A stretch of DNA of 64,000 bases from Hymenobacter cellulosilyticus (GCF_022919215.1 NZ_CP095046.1:4516501-4580500); one strand, 5' to 3'; shown: positions 29,698-40,329, numbered from the stretch's first letter. Notes: a model not told the origin generated them from the sequence alone. Numbers and translations: made by a program.

Positions 29698-31276
29698 CTA
29701 CTGCCCAATCCAGGCGCGGCGCAAAGCCAGCTGGGCCGGCGTAGGCTGGGCTACCGGGGTGATGACCGCCGTTTTCTCATCGTACTGCAGACCCACTTTA
29801 GTCAGGGTTTCGGCCAGGGGCAGCGGCTGGCCCTGCTCCAGGTAGTCGCGGAAAAAGCCGCGCATCGCGGGGTGGGTCAGCTCAGTCATCACGTCGAAAA
29901 GCTGGTCGTCAATAAAGGGCCGGCTGGGGCCGTAGCGCCGCGCCAGCTGCTGCAGTAGCTCCTGCGTGCCCATCGCGCCCCCGACAGCTCCCGCAGGCGC
30001 ACGTCGAGGCAGAGGTTGAACAGGGCCCCTTTCAGGTAGAAGTTGTAGTACTGGTCCTGGCGCGTCATGGCCTGCCGGCTCAGCTCCGTCATCGACAAGG
30101 TATTGTCGAACTGCCGCATCTCCCGGGCCTTGCCTTCCAGCACCTGCACAAACTCAGGTAGGGTTTGCAGCTTCTGCTTGATGGCCATGTGAATGGTAGC
30201 GTACTCGGTCAGGCCCTCGTAGAGCCAGAGGTGGGCCGAAAAGGTCGGATTGCGGAAGTCGTAGTTCTCGATTTCGCGGGAGTGAATGTTGAGCGGCGTT
30301 ACCACGTGAAAAAACTCGTGGGTGGTCAGGCGGCGCAGGAACTGGTCGAGGTCGGCCAGCCCCGGCGACTCCAGCAGACACAGCGTCGACTGGCTATGTT
30401 CCAGCCCGTCGCCCATGTAGCTGCCCAGCCGGCCCTTGGCATGGTACACCAGAAAGGCGTAGGAATCGACGGGCAGGCGGCCGCCCAGGTAGGCTTGCTG
30501 GGCTTCGAGCAAGGGCTTCAGCGTCCGGGCCAGCGTGGGCGCATAGTGGCGCGCCGTGGTAGCGTACAGGGCCACCAGCACCTTGGTGCGGCCCAGCTGC
30601 AGCCAGGCCGTATCGGGGCGGGCATACAGCACCGGGGCATCGACCAGGGCCCGGTAGCTGGGCGCCCGCACCACGTCCACGGAGTCGTTCAGGGGCTGGG
30701 GGGCACGGTGTGAGGCCCCGTAGTAGCCGGCGGGCCGGGTAAAGCGCACTTCGTAGGGCCGGGCATGGCCTTCAAGGTAGCCTACAAAGGTGTTGTAGTT
30801 GAGCACGTAGGCGCTGTCGGGCTGGTAGGCGCTGCCGGCCGAGCGGTAGAGGTTGCCCGGCTCCCCATCCACGTGGTGAAACTGGTCCCAGGTGTCGGCC
30901 ACGGTGTAAGTGAGGCGGCGCAGGCGGCGGGCATCGGCAATAACCCAGCTGTTGGTATCCTGGCGCGTCACGGGCAGGGCTGGTTGTCGGGGCCCAGGGC
31001 CGTGAAGCTCGTTACGTAGCGTCCGAAGTTCATAGCCCCGTAAATGCCGGGCACAATCTTAGGAATGACGAATACTGCCTGCCGCTGCCGGGTGCGGGGC
31101 ACCTGCACCTCCACCCGCAGCCGGTCGTGGTCCGGGCGCCGCAGGTCTACGCTGTAGCGGTAGGTGTTCTGGCCGGCCGCCACCGGGGTTTTAGTCGTTT
31201 TGCAGGCTGCTGCCAGCAGCAGAGGTAGCAGAGCCAAGTAAGGTTTCACGAATCGGGTAGCAACAGGCATACGCAC
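29698..31276 (-). CDS. M61 family peptidase, lipoprotein
   Basis: About 526 residues. Lipoprotein signal ending LLLAAACKTT, so attached to the envelope. M61 glycyl-aminopeptidase-like fold with zinc motif HEFFHVVTPLNIHS and the downstream Glu in LYEGLTEYATIH (HExxH...E). Two bases are missing: near 30980 (restoring DNQPLPVTRQDTNSW) and in CCCCC near 29977-29981 (restoring RELSGGAMGTQELLQQL). The C-terminal part resembles the usual PDZ-like tail. Start ATG 31270 or 31276. Single minus-strand gene downstream of the S1/P1 nuclease. Confidence 0.83.
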
Positions 31277-31345
31277 TACAACTTCGGGGATGACCTAGTA
31301 GATGCGCGCCGGCTTCCTACCGTTGCCCGCCCCGGCCCGCCGCCT

Positions 31346-31384
31346 TTAAAAACAACGAAGCCGCCCCAATGACGGAGCGGCTTC
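31346..31384 (-). terminator. terminator of the S1/P1 nuclease gene
   Basis: On the minus strand GAAGCCGC pairs with GCGGCTTC, followed by GTTGTTTTTA. Confidence 0.75.
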
Positions 31385-31412
31385 GGCGGTGTATCTGAAC
31401 CAGTAGCAGGGC

Positions 31413-32193
31413 TTACCCGAGCACACTGTTGAGGACCCCGGCCAGACGAATCCCGGCCTGCAGCAGGCGGTCTTCCACCGTGGGCAGGTGGGCCGGTACG
31501 TACTTATAGTCGAAAGTGGCGCTTTTCTCGGTTTCGGCGTAGAGCTGCTGGCTGATGGTGTACGACTCCCAGAGCCACTGCGTGATGCCGTCCTTCTGCC
31601 ACTGCTGCACCTGGGTGGGCGTGGGCTTGTCGAGCAAGGTGGCCAGCTCGGAGTAGGTCATGCCTTCGTAATCGAGCAGGCCGCTGTCCCAGAGGCTGTG
31701 CAGGTTGGTGTCCTTGCCCTGGTACTTCACGGTTATGGCGTTGCCGCCCTTGTCCTCGGCCCGGCTCACGTGCATGGGCTGGTGCACGTCGCCCACAATG
31801 TGCACCACAAACTTGAGAGCTACTACCTTCTGCTCCTTGGTAGCCTTGGCATCTTTGAGCACGGCTATATTCTGGTTCAGGGCCAGGTAGGCGTTGGGTT
31901 CCTGCATGGCCGTTACCACGCCGGTGTACTGGGCGAAGGGCAGCCCCAGGGCCGTGTTAATAAAGTGCCAGGGGCAGTGGCAGTGTACTCGGGGAGTAGC
32001 GCACTTCATCGGCCCAGATGGTTACCAGCGGCAGCCGCTCAGCGCCCAGCAACTGGGCTACCTGGTCTTTGGCCTTTTTGGAGAGGTGGTTTTCAGCAAT
32101 CTTACCAACGACCCGGTGGCCCTGGGCGCCCCAGGCCATTAGGCTCACGGGCAGCATAGTCAGACACAGCAGGGCAACGCACTTTTTCAGCAT
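31413..32193 (-). CDS. S1/P1-type nuclease
   Basis: 260 residues. Secreted zinc-dependent nuclease (3'-nucleotidase/ssDNA-RNA cleavage). Signal peptide MLKKCVALLCLTMLPVSLMA, after which the mature N-terminal Trp (WGAQGH) is itself a zinc ligand. Further ligands: TIWADEVR, WHFINTALG, HIVGDVHQPMHVSRAEDKGGN and NLHSLWDSGLL. Two C deletions within about 20 bp (plus-strand G runs 31989-31992 and 31970-31973) break the frame; adding both gives RYSPEYTATAPWHF. The full set of ligands argues for an active enzyme. Likely function: phosphate or nucleotide scavenging. Confidence 0.9.
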
Positions 32194-32604
32194 AAATCAG
32201 GAAACGGATAGACGACTAAGGTCTGGTGAAAGGAAGAAGGTGGCCGGGGCCGAAACCACAAAAGTAGCACGAAAGCCAGAACTCCGCCTGACTGGCGCGG
32301 GCTCTAGGCCCGCAATAACACCGAAATGCCGCCGCAGTTGCACACCCTGTTCCAGTGAGCGGCACAGGCGAAGCTCCCAGCCCTAGCCAGACGCTGTTTA
32401 AGCTGTCATCCTGAGCTTTGCGAAGGACCTTCCTCGCCTACCCCATTGCAGCCAATACCAACGCACAAAAGCCCTTTACTGCCGCCGCGGTAAAGGGCTT
32501 TTGCACGTTGAATGACGCTTGTCAGAACATGGAGGTAGGTCCTTCGTTCCGCTTCGTCTCTGCTTTATGCGCAGAATACTCAGGATGACAGGCGAAACAA
32601 CGGC
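32194..32604. other. intergenic region holding a composite inverted repeat
   Basis: About 410 bp without a gene; most of it is the composite repeat 32404-32590. Confidence 0.7.
32404..32590. repeat. composite intergenic inverted repeat, type 1
   Basis: Outer arms TGTCATCCTGAG / CTCAGGATGACA, second arms GAAGGACCT / AGGTCCTTC, and a central 14-bp hairpin CAAAAGCCCTTTAC / GTAAAGGGCTTTTG (32466-32503). The central hairpin is nearly the same as in the element at 54071-54230 although the outer arms differ. Confidence 0.8.
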
Positions 32605-35242
32605 CTACTTCACCGTGTAGGTCAGAGCCAGATAATACAGTCCGCCCACGCTGGGCCCGCCCAGGAAGGAGGTGTAGTAGTGGTTCAGCACGTTGGTTGC
32701 GCCCAGCTTCAGCCGCAGCTGCGGCTGGGGCACGGTATAGGTAAGCTGGGCGTCGAGGCTGTGGTAAGCCGGCACTTCCCCACTGACCAAAAAGGTCTGG
32801 GAATAGTAGTGCTGCTGCCAGTGGTAGCTCAGGCCCCCGCCCAGGCGGCGGTACAGCTTTTCGTGCCCCAAACTCAGGTTCAGCAGCCAGCGCGGGGTAT
32901 TGAAGCCGTCTTCCAGCCCGTCGCCCGACTCGGTGCGGGCCAGGCGGGCGTAGGTGGCGTTGGCGCCGGCCAGCAGGCCGCCGGGCAGCTCGTAGCGCAG
33001 CCCCACCGAGCCGCCGTAGTTGTAGACCCGGGTTTGGGCGTTAGTCCAGAGGCGGTAGCGGCTCTGGGTAGCGCGGTTGTTAAGGTAGATGGCCGCCGAG
33101 TCCGAGTTTGGGGTTTTAGGGACGTAGGCTTCCACTTGGGCAATAAAGTCGCGGTAGGCGTTGTAGTAGGCGTCCACGTCCAGCACCAGGCGGCCGCCGG
33201 GCAGCAGGGCCGCCTTGTAGCCCAGCTCCAAGGACCGAATCTGCTCGGGCCGCAGATACGTGTAAGGGTTGCGCTGCAGCAGGCCTTTATTCTGCTCAAC
33301 GGCCAGGCTCTGCTTCTGCGCCGGCGTGAGCGTAGCGGAAGTATTAGCGTTGACGCTGGCCGTTACGGCGGCGTTAAAGGCGTCGATGCTACTGCGCAGG
33401 TAGCTGTTCTCAAACACCCCATCGGACATCACCCGCAGCCCGCCGATGCGCTTGACCTGCCCGCTGTTTACGTTGGAAAAGGCCTCAAACAAGCTCGGAA
33501 ACCGGTAGCCGCTCTGGTAGCTCACCCGGAAGTTGTGGCGCTGGGTGGGCGAGTACACGGCCGTGAAGCGCGGGTTCAGGCGCAAGCTAAAGTAGTCGTT
33601 CTTGTCGGCGCGCAGCGTGGCCGTGAGCCGCACCTTCTGCTCCCAAATTCGCACCCCGCCTTGTAGAAAGCCCCGATTTTGCCGTAGATCAGGTTGTCGC
33701 GCAGCGGGTCCTTATCCGGTGCCGGATTAATGAAGTAGTTGCCGTCGGGCACGATGACGTAGGTGCGGTGGTCGGCTCCGGCCAGCAGGTCTATGGTAGC
33801 AGGCAGCCAGGTTTGGCCACCCCGGCGCAGGGCTTCGGCCACGTTCAGCTGGGCTTCGGCGTGCACCAGGCTGGCCTGCACGTGCAAAGCCGCCCCCTGG
33901 TCCCAGTTGTTAATGTCCCGCAGCTCCGTCAGCTTCTGGTTGAACTCCGCGGTGCCGGGCTGGTAGCGGCCCGCGTCGGCCAGGGCGCGGCCGGCGGCGT
34001 GGGACTGGGCCACGGTTTGACTAGCAGTCAGGGCCTGGTCGTAGCCCAGCCCGTAGTCGTTGATCCACGCATTGTCGGACTTATAGGTGCGGTCCAGGTT
34101 TTCGGCCATGGAGCGCAGGTTGTAGCTACGGCCCGTGTTTTCGCTCGTCACGTAGGCGCGGGCCTGCACCACGGGGCCCGTCAGCTGCAGGGCGTGCTGC
34201 TGCAGGCGGTAGTCCTGAAGCCGAAACCGGTTGGAGCGCTGGTACACGTTGTCGAGCAGGGCCAGGCGGTAGGTATAGGCCAGCTCTGCGGCCCGGCCCA
34301 GCTTGTAGTGCAGGGCCGCATCGGCCTTGATGGTTTGCAAGCGGTAATCAACCACGTCCCGTTCATCGTAGCCGGTGCGGGCCACCGAGTAGGTTTTGCC
34401 CCCGCGCCGAAACGTTATCCGGTTCGACGACTCGTTGCCGTAGCTGTTCACCGGGTCCCGGGCGGGGTTGTCGGCACCGAGCAGGCCGACGGTGGCGTTG
34501 CCGTTGGGGTTCAGCTCGGTGTGGTCATGGGCAATCCAGTCGTAGCCGCGGCTGTAGGTGCCATTCAGTTTCAAGGCCAGCCGGGGCCGCAACACGTTGG
34601 CGTAGCGCACACTGGTTTCGGAGTAGAGCCTGGCCCCGATTAGCGGGTCACCGACGTGGTTGAGGCCCGTCTTCTGCTGTACGCTCAGACCTTCGGATGT
34701 GAAGGGGTTGCGGGTGCTGAAATTGGCCAGTCCGTTGATGGAGTTAAGCCCGTAGAGCGCCGCCACCGTGCCCGGCACGATTTCCACGCCGCTGATGTCC
34801 AGGTCGCTTGGCCCCAACGCATTGCCAATGGGCCCGCCGATATGGGGCGCCTGGTTGTCGATGCCGTCCACGAGCTGCACGAAGCGTACGTTGGTGGTAT
34901 TGGCGAAGCCCCGGGCGTTGAGCACCTTGAAACCCAGGCTGGGCGTCAGTACCTGCACGCCCTTCACTCCTTCCAGCGCGTCGAAAAACGTGGGGCGGGC
35001 GTCAGGCGCAGGGCCCGGGCCGTCAGCTTCTCCACCGTCACCGGCGACTGTAGAAAGCTTTCCTCCACCCGCGAAGCTGCCACTACTACCTCGCCCAGGG
35101 CCACGGGCCGCAAGGTGTCGGCCGGGTTGTTCGTCGGCTTTGTCGTTTGGCCCCACGCGTGTGGGCTACCCGCGCCGAAGGCTACCAACAGGCAGAGGCC
35201 GGCAGCCCGGCAGTTGGGTTGCCACCGCGTAAAAAGCCGCAT
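32605..35242 (-). CDS. TonB-dependent receptor, probably ModE-regulated
   Basis: 879 residues. Outer-membrane beta-barrel receptor energised by TonB. Signal peptide near the N-terminus (CLLVAFGAGSPHAWGQ), plug domain with LGEVVVAASRVEESFLQSPV and VEIVPGTVAALYGLNSINGL, then the barrel, ending in a strand with a terminal hydrophobic residue pattern (GGLYYLALTYTVK). No N-terminal carboxypeptidase-like domain is seen. Two bases are missing: near 34995 (before FFDALEGVKGVQVL) and near 33660 (restoring GAFYKGGVRIWEQKV). A ModE-type operator sits 23 bp upstream and a ModE-like regulator gene lies just before it, so oxyanion (molybdate or tungstate) import is the leading hypothesis. Confidence 0.88.
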
Positions 35243-35264
35243 AAAGTGGAGTAAAGGCTGAAAC

Positions 35265-35296
35265 CAGGCGTTATATTTTCCCAAATATAACGCCTG
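35265..35296. promoter_or_regulatory. ModE-type operator
   Basis: Perfect 14-bp inverted repeat CAGGCGTTATATTT / AAATATAACGCCTG separated by TCCC. The core CGTTATATT-N6-AATATAACG matches the half-site type known for proteobacterial ModE. It lies 23 bp upstream of the TonB receptor start and 43 bp downstream of the ModE-like gene. Confidence 0.8.
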
Positions 35297-35338
35297 CGAC
35301 GCCGAATAGTTTTCGGCGGCCAGCCGGCAGCGGCGGGG

Positions 35339-35698
35339 CTACTCCACCAAACGGGCAGTTTCGGCCGCCAAAAACGCCTGAAACCGCGCCTGCAGGGCTT
35401 CAAACTCCTGAATCATCTGCAGCCCGGCTTCCGTCACCACGGCCCCGCCGCCCCGCTTGCCGCCCGTTTGGGTACTCACCAGCGGCTGGCGGGCCTGCTG
35501 GTTCATGGATCCTACCAGGTCCCAGGCCCGCTTGTAGGACATTTCCATTTCCTGAGCCGCCTTGGAAATCGAGCCCAGGCGGTGAATCTTTTCCAGCAGC
35601 TCCAGCCGCCCGATGCCCATCATCCGGTCGGTGGGGCCTTCCAGCCACAGGCGGCCGTTCAGGCGAAAGGTCAGGTCGGGGTGCAGCAGGTCTTTCAT
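35339..35698 (-). CDS. ModE-type winged helix regulator, DNA-binding domain only
   Basis: Intact, 119 residues. Matches the N-terminal LysR-like winged HTH of ModE: KIHRLGSISKAAQEMEMSYK, AWDLVGSMNQQ, then the wing TQTGGKRGGGAVVTEAG. The C-terminal molybdate-binding (Mop/TOBE) domains of full-length ModE (about 260 residues) are absent, so how it senses metal is unclear. Start ATG 35698 begins MKDLLHPDLTFRLNGRLWLE. Located directly upstream of the TonB receptor on the same strand, with a ModE-like palindrome between them. Confidence 0.87.
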   Translation of the reverse strand: MKDLLHPDLTFRLNGRLWLEGPTDRMMGIGRLELLEKIHRLGSISKAAQEMEMSYKRAWDLVGSMNQQARQPLVSTQTGGKRGGGAVVTEAGLQMIQEFEALQARFQAFLAAETARLVE

Positions 35699-35847
35699 GG
35701 CGGCAATCTGGGCAAATTGCCGGTGGTGCGAAAATTTCCCAGCCCCAGAACCAGCGGCTCTATTTCCGAGCCCCAACACCACAACGCCCCGCATTCCAGC
35801 CGGGATACGGGGCGTAACAGATTAACCAGCAGGCTTTCTCAACGCTG

Positions 35848-36735
35848 CTAACCAGCCATAAACGTGCGCATGCTCAGGCCGCCGTAGCTGACTTCCTCGA
35901 AGGTGTGGGCGATGTTTTCGTCCGGGTCAGCCAGGCCCAGGCTGTACAGTACCGGCAGGTAGTGGTCGGTAGTAGGCACCGAGAGTTGCCCGCTGCCACC
36001 GGCCAGTTTCTGGTAGTTGACCAGGCTGGCAAAGTCGCGCTGGTCAATTTTGGCTTTCACCCACTCGTCAAACTCGGTGGCCCAGTCGTAGGGCGTCGCG
36101 TCGCCCATCATCAGCTTGGGCATGCTCTGGCGCAGGTTGTGCACGATGTTGCCGCTCCCGATAATGAGCACGCCCCGGTCGCGCAGAAACCGCAGCTGCC
36201 GGGCCAAATCGAAGTGCTGCTGCATAGACTTGGTGGCATCCAGGCTGAGCTGAAACACGGGAATGGTAGCCTCGGGAAACAGGTGGTGCAGAATGGTCCA
36301 GGTGCCGTGGTCAAGGCCCCAGTCGTGGGAGCCGTGCACGTCCTGCACGTGCTCGATGATGGACTGGGCAAAGGCCGGCGCGCCGGGGGCCGGATACTGC
36401 ATGGCGAAGAGCTCCTGCGGAAAGCCGCCAAAGTCGTGAATCGTCTCGGGCTGCTCATTGAGGCCGGCAAACGTGCCGCGGGTCAGCCAGTGGGCCGATA
36501 CCACCAGAATGGCGTTGGGCACTTGCCGCTGCCGGATTTCGCGGCCCAGCTGCTTCATGCGCCGGGTAAAGGCGTTGTCTTCCAGGGCGTTCATCGGGGA
36601 GCCGTGGCCCACGAAGAGTACGGGCATCCGCTCGGTTTTGGCGAAGGAAGTGGCGGTTTTATGAATGTCGTGAAGGTTCATAGCGGAGGCAAAGGGAAGC
36701 AGGGCCAGCGTTTTCAGAAAAGTGGTGCGGTGCAT
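35848..36735 (-). CDS. class III extradiol dioxygenase, DODA/YgiD type
   Basis: Intact, 295 residues. YgiD-like 4,5-DOPA-extradiol dioxygenase family: metal ligands in VLFVGHGSPMNAL and SAHWLTRGTF, the C-terminal His motif VPTTDHYLPVLYSLG, and SGNIVHNLR. Cleaves catechols with non-haem Fe or Zn. An N-terminal hydrophobic stretch (FLKTLALLPFASAM) may be a signal or Tat-like remnant. Start ATG 36735. Followed by a hairpin near 35794-35818. No further aromatic-degradation genes are adjacent. Confidence 0.88.
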   Translation of the reverse strand: MHRTTFLKTLALLPFASAMNLHDIHKTATSFAKTERMPVLFVGHGSPMNALEDNAFTRRMKQLGREIRQRQVPNAILVVSAHWLTRGTFAGLNEQPETIHDFGGFPQELFAMQYPAPGAPAFAQSIIEHVQDVHGSHDWGLDHGTWTILHHLFPEATIPVFQLSLDATKSMQQHFDLARQLRFLRDRGVLIIGSGNIVHNLRQSMPKLMMGDATPYDWATEFDEWVKAKIDQRDFASLVNYQKLAGGSGQLSVPTTDHYLPVLYSLGLADPDENIAHTFEEVSYGGLSMRTFMAG

Positions 36736-36829
36736 ACTGCTTCCAGGATTACACGTCAAAATTACCGCCCCGCTTAGCCCCGCGCCTTGATGTAGGATAA
36801 GAAATGGCGCAGGACGGGTTTACCACTGG

Positions 36830-36983
36830 TCATTGCGAGGCGCAGCCGTGGCAATCCGTCCTCTACGAAGTGACCAACGCGCCCTCACCAGAAAGCCCTT
36901 TCTTGTTGCCGCACCTAGGGCTTATCAGGGAAGGATGCTCAGCACATTTCAGAGGACGGATTGCTTCGCCTTGCTCGCAATGA
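36830..36983. repeat. composite intergenic inverted repeat, type 2 (degraded)
   Basis: Outer arms TCATTGCGAG / CTCGCAATGA, second arms GCAATCCGTCCTCT / AGAGGACGGATTGC, and a decayed central AAAGCCCTTT hairpin. Sister copy of 54071-54230. The rest of 36736-37009 shows no gene. Confidence 0.8.
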
Positions 36984-37009
36984 CAACAAGAAGATAGACT
37001 AAGGAATAG

Positions 37010-37588
37010 TTAGGCGCGGGCTAGTTCCTTGCGGATGCGGCTCAGCGACTCGGGCGTAATGCCCAGGTAGGCCGCAATCAGGCGTTGGGGCAGGCGCCGG
37101 GTCAGGGAGGGGTAGGTTCGGATAAAGTCCAGGTAGCGCTCCTCGGCCGTGGCGCTGAGTGTGGCAATCAGGCGCTTCTGCATGGCCTTCATGCTGTTTT
37201 TCTGCAGGTCGTAGAACAGGGTCTGCAGGCCGGGACCCAGCTGCGGCAGCTGCTCGTAGAAGTCAGGCCCGAAAAGCAGCACCCGCGAGTCTTCCACGGC
37301 ATCGATGGAAAACAGGGCCGGCTCGTGGTGAATCAGCCCGTGCTGGTCGGATATCCACCAGTTTTCGGGAGCAAACTGCAACACGTGCTCCTTGCCCTTC
37401 TTATCGACGACGAAGCTGCGCAAACAGCCCTGCACCACGAAGGCCCCGTAGCGGCTTACCTCGCCCTGCTGCACCAACACCTGCTGCCGGGGCAGCTCCC
37501 GGGGCAGCAACAGCCGGGCCAGGGCGGCAAACTGCTCGTCGGTCAGGGGCAGCTTGGCTTGCAGATACGTGCGCAGGTAGTCGAGCAT
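37010..37588 (-). CDS. Crp/Fnr family transcriptional regulator
   Basis: Intact, 192 residues. Cyclic-nucleotide-binding-like beta roll (VLVQQGEVSRYGAFVVQGCL, FAPENWWISDQHGL) followed by a C-terminal helix-turn-helix (LPQRLIAAYLGITPESLSRI). No Fnr-type cysteine cluster, so the effector is unknown. Start ATG 37588 (MLDYLRTYLQAKL); an in-frame upstream ATG at 37660 adds 24 residues of low plausibility. Divergent from the siderophore receptor at 37826, with 237 bp between them that could be shared control DNA. Confidence 0.87.
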   Translation of the reverse strand: MLDYLRTYLQAKLPLTDEQFAALARLLLPRELPRQQVLVQQGEVSRYGAFVVQGCLRSFVVDKKGKEHVLQFAPENWWISDQHGLIHHEPALFSIDAVEDSRVLLFGPDFYEQLPQLGPGLQTLFYDLQKNSMKAMQKRLIATLSATAEERYLDFIRTYPSLTRRLPQRLIAAYLGITPESLSRIRKELARA

Positions 37589-37743
37589 ACTAGTACGAGT
37601 GAAGAAGCGGCGGAAAGGCAAGTGTACGGCCGTATCGGCAAAGAAACAGCCGGCCGCCATTGCTTAAACGCTTTTGCGGAATTAGAGCCTTACGCCTGTT
37701 CCTACGGTTAAGCAGACCCTACCCAACCGGTTAAACTAGACTT

Positions 37744-37818
37744 ATTCTAAAAAACCTCTATTTTATTTGGATGCATTCTAAACAGCCCCATCTTTGTCTT
37801 AAGTTTAATCATTCTAAA
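37744..37818 (+). promoter_or_regulatory. promoter region with three ATTCTAAA boxes
   Basis: ATTCTAAA occurs at 37744, 37775 and 37811. A promoter candidate is TTG at 37767-37769 and CATCTTTG at 37789-37796 (one mismatch to TAnnTTTG, 19-bp spacing). The boxes lie before, inside and after the promoter, as expected for an iron repressor. Confidence 0.5.
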
Positions 37819-37825
37819 TAGCGCT

Positions 37826-40329
37826 ATGCGTCGTTCCCTACTCCTTTCGATTCTGCTACTCACCCTTCTTCTACCCGCCACAAGCTGGGCTCAGGCAGTG
37901 GGTGGCTTGATTGTCGGCAAGCTGGTAGGCACGGATGGCGCCCCTTTGGAGAACATTTCGGTGAGCCTGAAAAAGGCTGGCACCGGGGTAAATACCACTA
38001 CGGATGGCAGCTTTAAGCTCAAGGCCGACGCCGGCACCCACCTGCTGCACATCAGTGGCCTGGGCTACGTAACCCAGGAAACCTCGGTGGAAGTAGTGGC
38101 CGGCAAAACCACCACCCTGCCCACCATCACCCTGCTCATCAATAAGCACGAGCTGGCCGAAGTGAAAATCATGGAGCAGCGCGGGCTGAACCAGCGCCCG
38201 GCCAGCATCAGCAAGATGCCCATTGCCCCGCTCGATTTGCCCCAGGCTGCCGTGACGGTAGACCGGCAGGTGCTGGAGCAGCAGCAGGTACTGCGCCTGA
38301 GCGACGCGCTGGCCAACGTGAGCGGCCTGTACGTGACCAGCACCACCGGCGGCACCCAGGAAGAGCTGGGCAGCCGGGGCTTTGCCTACGGCTCCAACAA
38401 TACCTTTAAAAACGGCGTGCGCTTCAACAACGGCGTGATGCCCGAAGCCAGCTCCCTGGAGCGCATGGAAGTGCTGAAAGGCAGCGCCGCTATTCTCTAC
38501 GGCAACGTGGCCGCCGGCGGCGTACTGAACCTGGTGACCAAGAAGCCCCAGTTTGAGCGCGGCGGCTCGGTGGGCCTGCGCGTGGGCTCCTTCGGTTTTT
38601 GGAAGCCCATTGTGGACGTGTACGGCGCCGTGGGCAACAGCGACAAAGTAGCCTTCCGCCTGAATGGCACGTTTGAAAAGGCCAACAGCTTCCGCGACAA
38701 TGTGGAGTCGGACCGGGTGTATGTAAACCCCTCCCTGCTGTTTGAGCTGACGCCCAAAACGACCCTGGTGGTAGAAGGCGACTACCTGCGCGACAACCGC
38801 ACGCCCGACTACGGTATCGGTGCCATTGATTACCAGATTCAGGAGTCGCGCACCCGCTTCCTGAACGTGGACGGCGCCAAAAACGCCACGAGCCAGACCA
38901 GCACCACGGCTACGCTGAGCAGCCGCCTGAACGACGCCTGGCAGATTCGCGGGGTGGCCGGCTTCCAGGGCTACACCAACGAGCAGCAGAGTGCCTCCCG
39001 CCCCGTAGCCAGCTTTGCTCCTGCTACCTACGGCGACCTGACCCGCGGCCTGCAGCGGTCCGAAACCCAGGAAAACTACTTCCTGGCCCAGCTCGACCTG
39101 ACCGGTAAGTTCCGCACCGGCTTCCTAGAGCACACCCTGCTGCTGGGCGCCGATGCCGACCAGTACCAAACCACGGCCATTGCCTACACCAACCCCGATT
39201 CGAAGCTGTCCTCTAACGCGGCCATTACCGCTTTCGACATCATCAACATTCTGGACCGCAGCAAGGTAATTGCTCAGCCCAAAGAGCGTCTGGCCGGCTT
39301 CCAGGACCTGGTGCGCAACACCTACACGAAAGGCAACACGCGGCGTGCCGGCTTCTATGCCCAGGACCTGCTCAGCGTTTCGGAGAAAGTAAAGGTGCTG
39401 GCCGGCCTGCGCTGGAGCTACCAGGAAACCCCCAGCGACGTGTACTACTACAACACGTTCGTCAACCGCAACACGAAGCCGGCCCCGGTAGCCGGCACCC
39501 TGGCCGACAACCGCCGCTTCGACAACGCCTTCTCGCCCCGGCTGGGCGTGGTATTCCTGCCCGTTAAAACCACGGCCCTGTTTGCTTCCTACTCCAACTC
39601 GTTTACTCCCAACACGGGCTTCGATCTGGAAGGCAAGAGCCTGGCTCCCTCCCTTATCGACCAGTACGAAATCGGCATCAAGAACGACCTGTTCAAAGGC
39701 GCTTTGTCGGCCAACGTAACGGCCTACCGCATTGTGAACAGCAACCAGTCGCAGAGCGTACTGCCCAATGACCCGCGCTTTGCTACTTCCCGCACGCCCA
39801 GCCCCCAGGAACTGGCCGGCGAAGTAACCAGCAAGGGGTGGAAGTAGACGTACAGAGCAAGCCTATGAACGGCTGGTCGGTGATTACCGGCTACAGCTAC
39901 AACAACACGGCCTACACCAACAGCAACATCTACGAAGACGGCAGCCGCCTGCGCTACAACCCGGCCCACACGGCTAATCTGAGCCTGTTCTACAACTTCA
40001 GCAGCGCCTTCGGCAACAATACCTTCCTGCGTGGCCTGAGCGCCGGTTTCACCACCTACTACGTGGGCGACAAGCTGGCCGGCCGCAACCCCCGCCTGGT
40101 AGACCCCAACACCGGCAAGCCCTGGACCACGGCTGATGCCAACAAGATGATCAGCATTCCCAACTACACGCAGTTCGATGCCTCGCTGGGTTATTCCTAC
40201 GACCGGGTTTCGGTGCGGGTGAAGCTGGCCAACCTGCTCAACGAACTGAGCTACAACATGCACGACGACAACAGCGTGAACCCCATTGCGCCCCGCAACT
40301 TCTCGGCCACGGCCAGCTACCGGTTGTAA
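37826..40329 (+). CDS. TonB-dependent siderophore receptor
   Basis: 834 residues. Outer-membrane ferric-siderophore receptor type. Signal peptide (MRRSLLLSILLLTLLLPATS), carboxypeptidase-regulatory-like domain (about 30-115, VGKLVGTDGAPLENISVSL), plug (VTVDRQVLEQQQVLRLSDAL, LERMEVLKGSAAILYGNVAA) and barrel ending RNFSATASYRL. One G is missing in GGGG 39835-39838; adding it joins EVTSKGVEVDVQSKPMNGW. The PepSY membrane protein 133 bp downstream supports iron-siderophore uptake with periplasmic reduction. Confidence 0.92.
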
